From Sphingopyxis sp. PET50 (GTDB taxonomy: Bacteria; Pseudomonadota; Alphaproteobacteria; Sphingomonadales; Sphingomonadaceae), in NCBI RefSeq assembly GCF_025244705.1, contig NZ_CP104207.1, forward strand, positions 3,616,001 to 3,680,000: a stretch of 64,000 nucleotides of DNA, in the 5' to 3' direction. Positions 60,663-64,000 of this stretch are shown here, piece after piece (within the stretch, counting starts at the first letter, position 1; each line of letters begins with the position of its first letter). The notes below the pieces were generated by a model. It saw nothing but the letters and a program-made list of their open reading frames with translations, was not told where the DNA came from and did not search any database. Made by a program: the position numbers and the translations under genes.

Positions 60663-62252
60663 ATGGGGACGGGTCGCGGCACGGCGTTCTTCCTTGCGCT
60701 GGCACTGGCGGCTGGCGGCGCGCCCGCGTCGGCGCAGCCCGATATTCCCGTCATTCCCTCGCGGGCGATCGACGAGGTCGCGGTCACCGTCTATCGCGCG
60801 CCCGAACGATCGTCGGGCGGCATTGATTCCGAATGGCCCGAAGGGTTCGCCTTCATCGCCGAGACGCGCACCGTCGCGCTGCCCGCCGGGGTCGCCGCGC
60901 TACGCTTCGAGGGCGTGGCCGAGGGGCTGCTCCCCGAGACGGCCGTGATAGCCGGGCTTCCCGACGGGGTGATCGAGAAGAATCGCGATGCGCGGATCCT
61001 GTCGCTCGGCGGGGCTGGTCGACGCCTATCTCAAGCGCAGCGTGACGTTGCAGCGCACCGACCGCGCGACGGGCAGGGTGCGGCGGCAGGATGCGATCAT
61101 CCAGGCGGGGCCGAACGGCGGGGTGCTGCTCAAAACCGCCGAGGGTTATGAGGCGCTGGGATGTTCGGGGCTGCCCGAGCGCATGACCTATGGCGGCGTG
61201 CCGAAGGACCTGTCGGCGAAACCGACGCTGTCGGTGCTGGTCGAAAGCGACGTCGCGCGGACGGTGACGATCCAGCTGCTCTATCTCGCCGAGGGGTTCG
61301 ACTGGGCGGCGAGCTATGTCGCCGAGCGCGGCGAGCAGGGCGAGACGCTGGCGATGACCGGGTGGATCACCGTCGCCAACGGCGGCGTCACCGGCTTTCC
61401 GGACGCGCAGCTGAATGTCGTCGCGGGGCGGCTCGAGAAACAGGACAGCATGGGCGCGCCCGAGGACGACGCGGGGCCGCTGGTGCTAAAATGCTGGCCG
61501 ATGGACATCACCAGCACGCATCCGCTGTGGTCCCTGCCGCCGATCATCCCGGTTCGCGGGTCGGAGGGCGGCTATTATGACGGTGCCGGCGAGATCATCG
61601 TCACCGCGCAGCGTCGCCGCGAGTCGCTGCAGGATGTGCCGCTGGCGATCGCGGCGGTCAGCGCCGATTATCTGGCCGAGTCGGAAAATCTGGGCGACCT
61701 GAAATATTATCGCATCCCGTTCCGCACCGACGTCGCCGCCAAGCAACAGAAGCAGGTGGCTATGCTCGTGCAGGACCGCGTAACCTATGAGCAGCTCTAT
61801 TCGGTCGAGGTCAGCGAATGGAGCGATCCCGGGTTCGAAGCCGACCAGCGTGGTGATACGGCTGTGGAACCGCAAGTCGGACGGGCTGGGGCTCGCCTTG
61901 CCCGCGGGCCAAGTCGCGCTGTTCGAAAATGCCGGCGTGCAGCGCTTGCTGGTCGGCGAGGCCTTTGCTGCGGACAGGGCGATCGATGAGCGGATCGACT
62001 TCGATCTCGGCGCCGAGCAATGGCGTGCGATACAAGGTCGTCGCCGGGGCCGCGAAGGGCCGGGCGCCGCGCGACTGGGAGGTGACGGTCACCAACGACC
62101 GCGACACTCCGGCGGAGGTCGAATTGCTGATCCCCTTCGCGCTCGACCCCGAGCCCGGCGGGATCGAGCGGCGCGGCGCGAATCGCGTGTGGCGCGTGAG
62201 GGTCGCGGCGAATAGCAGCAGGGTGGAGCGGTTTCGCGAAAAGCGCGACTGA
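60663..62252 (+). CDS. Exported DUF4139 family protein, third of three, three insertions
   Basis: Removing extra bases at 61016 (T), 61843 (G) and about 62018 gives 528 residues in step with the second gene: EKNRDARILS joins AGLVDAYLKRSVTLQRTDRATGRVRRQDAIIQ, and SDPGFEA joins SVVIRLWNRKSDGLGLALPAG. A signal peptide (about 1-24) is present. Between the two halves lies GEIIVTAQRRRESLQDVPLAIAAVSADYLAE (about 61588-61680), strongly reminiscent of the start of TonB-dependent receptors. The C-terminal half repeats KYYRIPFRTDVAAKQQKQVAMLVQDRV. It begins 6 bp after the second gene. Confidence 0.78.
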
Positions 62253-62276
62253 ACGAACGGGGGGCGATGACGCGGG

Positions 62277-62654
62277 TCAGGCCGGCGGCAGCGCCCGCGG
62301 CCGGTGATTCTCGTCGAGCGCGACGAAGGTGAACAGGCCTTCGGTGACCTTGACCTGCTCTTCTCCGCGGCCGCGGCTCGCGACGACCTCGATGCGGATG
62401 CCCATCGAGGTGCGGCCGCGCCGTTCGAGATGCGCATAGACCGAGATGATGTCGCGCAGCAGGATCGGCGCGATGAACTCCATCGCCTCGATCGCGACCG
62501 TCGCGGTCGGCCCCTGCGCGATTCGCGCCGCGACGATGCCGCCGGCGATGTCCATCTGCGACAGGACCCAGCCGCCGAAGATATGGCCGTTGCTGTTGAT
62601 GTCGGCCGGCGCCGGAACGACGCGCAGGATGGGGTCGTGATGCTTATCGGTCAT
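62277..62654 (-). CDS. YciA-type acyl-CoA thioesterase
   Basis: A 125-residue hotdog-fold protein: DPILRVVPAPADINSNGHIFGGWVLSQMDIAGGIVAARIAQGPTATVAIEAMEFIAPILLRDIISVYAHLERRGRTSMGIRIEV. The NSNGHIFGGW stretch with the catalytic Asn/Gly/Asp environment is the YciA/BACH pattern. It would release free acids from acyl-CoA in the cytoplasm. The gene overlaps the 3' end of the upstream small membrane protein gene by 11 bp, which suggests coupling. Confidence 0.88.
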   Translation of the reverse strand: MTDKHHDPILRVVPAPADINSNGHIFGGWVLSQMDIAGGIVAARIAQGPTATVAIEAMEFIAPILLRDIISVYAHLERRGRTSMGIRIEVVASRGRGEEQVKVTEGLFTFVALDENHRPRALPPA

Positions 62655-62954
62655 GGTTCATATCCGGATCATTCTCGAACGGATCCTCGATCGATTCGTC
62701 GTGGCCGCTGCCGCTCGACAGGAAGACGAGTCCCATCAGCGCGGCGCCGAGCATCACCGACAGCCCGACCCCCGCGGCGGTGGCGATGATCATGTGGATG
62801 GTCAGGCCGTGCGGCAGGCTGAAATGCAGATAGAGCAGCGCCCCGATCACCGCGAGCGTCGACACCAGCGCCATGCCGAGCATCAGCTGCAGCGGTAGCG
62901 GCCCCAGGCGATTCTGGACGTATCGCGGTTGTCGAGCGGCGAGGGTTTGACCAT
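62644..62954 (-). CDS. Small two-helix membrane protein, probable one-base deletion near the start
   Basis: An ATG at 62952-62954 begins MVKPSPLDNRDT, and the membrane part lies in another frame: NRLGPLPLQLMLGMALVSTLAVIGALLYLHFSLPHGLTIHMIIATAAGVGLSVMLGAALMGLVFLSSG, ending DPFENDPDMNHDR. Restoring one base at about 62916 links them into 103 residues with two helices (about 26-46 and 53-78). Without the repair, the open frame would have to start further upstream at an unlikely place. The function is unknown; the end overlaps the thioesterase gene. Confidence 0.62.
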
Positions 62955-63081
62955 GGCGGCTTCCATGGACCAGCCCGGCGCCAAGACCAAGCGGCAATGC
63001 GCCGCGGCAGGATGTTTCGCTTGGCGCGCGAATCATGATAGATTGTTTTCTCGACAATAGCGACATGGGGAGCGGCAAGGC

Positions 63082-63507
63082 ATGACGATCGGAGCGATTC
63101 TCCACGGACGGACGGGCGCGGTGATTTCGGCGAGCAAGGAAGACAGCGTGCGCGCGGTGGTCGATCTGCTCGCGCAGAACCGGATCGGCGCGGTGCCGGT
63201 GATGGAGAATGATGTCATCGTCGGCATCTTTTCGGAGCGCGATCTTGTCCGCCTGCTGTCCTCCTACGGCACCGAGGCGCTCGACCGCAGCCTCGAAGAG
63301 GTGATGACCAAATCGCCGGTGACCTGCGAATCGAAAACCGCGGTGATGGGCGCGCTGTCGCAGATGACGCAAAAGCGCATCCGCCACCTGCCCGTGGTCG
63401 ATGGCGACCAGCTGGTCGGATTCGTGTCGATCGGCGACCTCGTCAAATATCGAATCGACCGGATCGAAGCCGAGGCCGCGGCGATGCGTGACTATATCGC
63501 GTCCTGA
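63082..63507 (+). CDS. CBS-domain pair protein
   Basis: A 141-residue cytoplasmic protein consisting of two CBS motifs (about 15-65: AVVDLLAQNRIGAVPVMENDVIVGIFSERDLVRLL; 75-125: ALSQMTQKRIRHLPVVDGDQLVGFVSIGDLVKYRI). A stand-alone CBS pair usually binds adenine nucleotides and regulates a partner. No partner gene is evident. It ends in a 16-bp antisense overlap with the flippase gene. Confidence 0.9.
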   Translation: MTIGAILHGRTGAVISASKEDSVRAVVDLLAQNRIGAVPVMENDVIVGIFSERDLVRLLSSYGTEALDRSLEEVMTKSPVTCESKTAVMGALSQMTQKRIRHLPVVDGDQLVGFVSIGDLVKYRIDRIEAEAAAMRDYIAS

Positions 63508-64000
63508 GTCGCGGGTGCCGGGCGGCGCAATATGAGGCGCTTTATCTCGGCGATCGCTTCCTTTTCGAGCAGCCAGAGCAGGGCGGGGTAGATCAGCCCG
63601 CCCGCGCCGACGAGAATCGCGAGCCGCAGCGGCGCGACAAGGCCCGCGGGCAGCGCGCGTTCGATCAGGCCGACCGCGACCGCCATGACCAGCGCCGGCG
63701 CCAGTCCGGGCAGGACGGCGCGGCCGATATCGGCGAGGGTCACGCCGATGACCGGCGCCGACAGCCTGGCGGTGACGATCAGCAGCAGCGGCATCGCCAC
63801 CAGCCACGCCCAGGCGAGGCCGATCAGCCCGAACTGGACGCCGATCAGGAAGCTGACCGGAAAGAGAATCGCGCCGCAGAGCGACGCCTTCATCGCGATC
63901 GCCGGGCGGCCGAGCGCGTTGGTGACGGGGGCGAAGAGAATCTGCACCGTCATCACCAGCAGCGCGAGCGCCAATATCTGCACATAGGGCACCATGCCGA
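63492..64000 (-). CDS. Wzx-type polysaccharide flippase, N-terminal part beyond the window
   Basis: The last 169 residues of a multi-pass membrane protein, open through the window end. The pattern VTNALGRPAIAMKASLCGAILFPVSFLIGVQFGLIGLAWAWLVAMPLLLIVT with five further hydrophobic segments resembles oligosaccharide flippases (MATE-like/Wzx), which move lipid-linked sugars across the inner membrane. Full-length members have about 480 residues, so about two-thirds is missing. A cell-surface polysaccharide cluster may begin just outside. Confidence 0.8.
   Translation of the reverse strand, partial: GMVPYVQILALALLVMTVQILFAPVTNALGRPAIAMKASLCGAILFPVSFLIGVQFGLIGLAWAWLVAMPLLLIVTARLSAPVIGVTLADIGRAVLPGLAPALVMAVAVGLIERALPAGLVAPLRLAILVGAGGLIYPALLWLLEKEAIAEIKRLILRRPAPATQDAI

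Overview
The window looks like chromosomal DNA of an alphaproteobacterium of the Sphingomonadales, most likely close to Sphingopyxis. The grounds are the very high GC content with GC-rich third codon positions, an atpHAGDC operon without the Fo genes, an NDUFA12-type complex I protein, DUF2155, DUF3297, DUF4167 and DUF4139 families, a fatty acyl-AMP ligase, and palindromic intergenic repeats of the kind seen in that group. The species call is inference. I see no rRNA, tRNA, CRISPR array, phage or insertion sequence.

Layout. 1-4.7 kb: partial DUF1203 gene, DUF2306 membrane protein, membrane-anchored trypsin-like protease, two alpha/beta hydrolases. 5-10 kb: F1 ATP synthase operon ending in a terminator. 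10.4-19.2 kb: cpaF, a 2OG-Fe(II) oxygenase / COQ7 / small membrane protein operon, methyltransferase and aat, then DUF2155, NDUFA12, DUF192 and recX on the minus strand, and a fatty acyl-AMP ligase. 19.3-26.3 kb: PAS-GGDEF-EAL protein, CHAP hydrolase, DUF3297, a secreted CHAT protease-like protein and a hemerythrin. 26.5-30.1 kb: PepSY protein, small membrane protein and TonB-dependent receptor, probably iron uptake. 30.1-33.1 kb: rutBCDA for uracil-ring catabolism. 33.3-35.1 kb: typA. 37.2-40.4 kb: a GbsR/MarR-type regulator with a 28-bp perfect palindrome over its promoter, followed by cydAB. 40.5-50.5 kb: small unknown proteins, a thioesterase, queF, sulfurtransferase, chromate transporter, a cystathionine beta-lyase/mscS pair, and ppa. 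50.7-57.3 kb: M61 peptidase, hisS-prfA-prmC (translation termination) and DUF4167. 57.6-62.3 kb: three tandem DUF4139-type secreted proteins. 62.3-64 kb: thioesterase, small membrane protein, CBS-domain protein, truncated flippase.

Two sequence-level facts colour everything. First, about 23 one- or two-base indels break frames that are otherwise full length and conserved, including atpD, cydA, ppa and metC. Most are single-base insertions, and assembly error is the likeliest cause. I annotate these genes across the break and give the position each time; the repaired lengths assume the stated indel. Second, nearly every gap over about 80 bp is filled by long inverted repeats of a few recurring families, and some of these supply the last codons of neighbouring genes.

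The observations most worth checking are: prfA encodes Asp-Gly-Gln where release factors have the catalytic Gly-Gly-Gln; the third DUF4139 protein contains an internal segment identical over eight residues to the start of the TonB-dependent receptor in the same window; and the regulator upstream of cydAB has a predicted leaderless promoter embedded in its palindrome.
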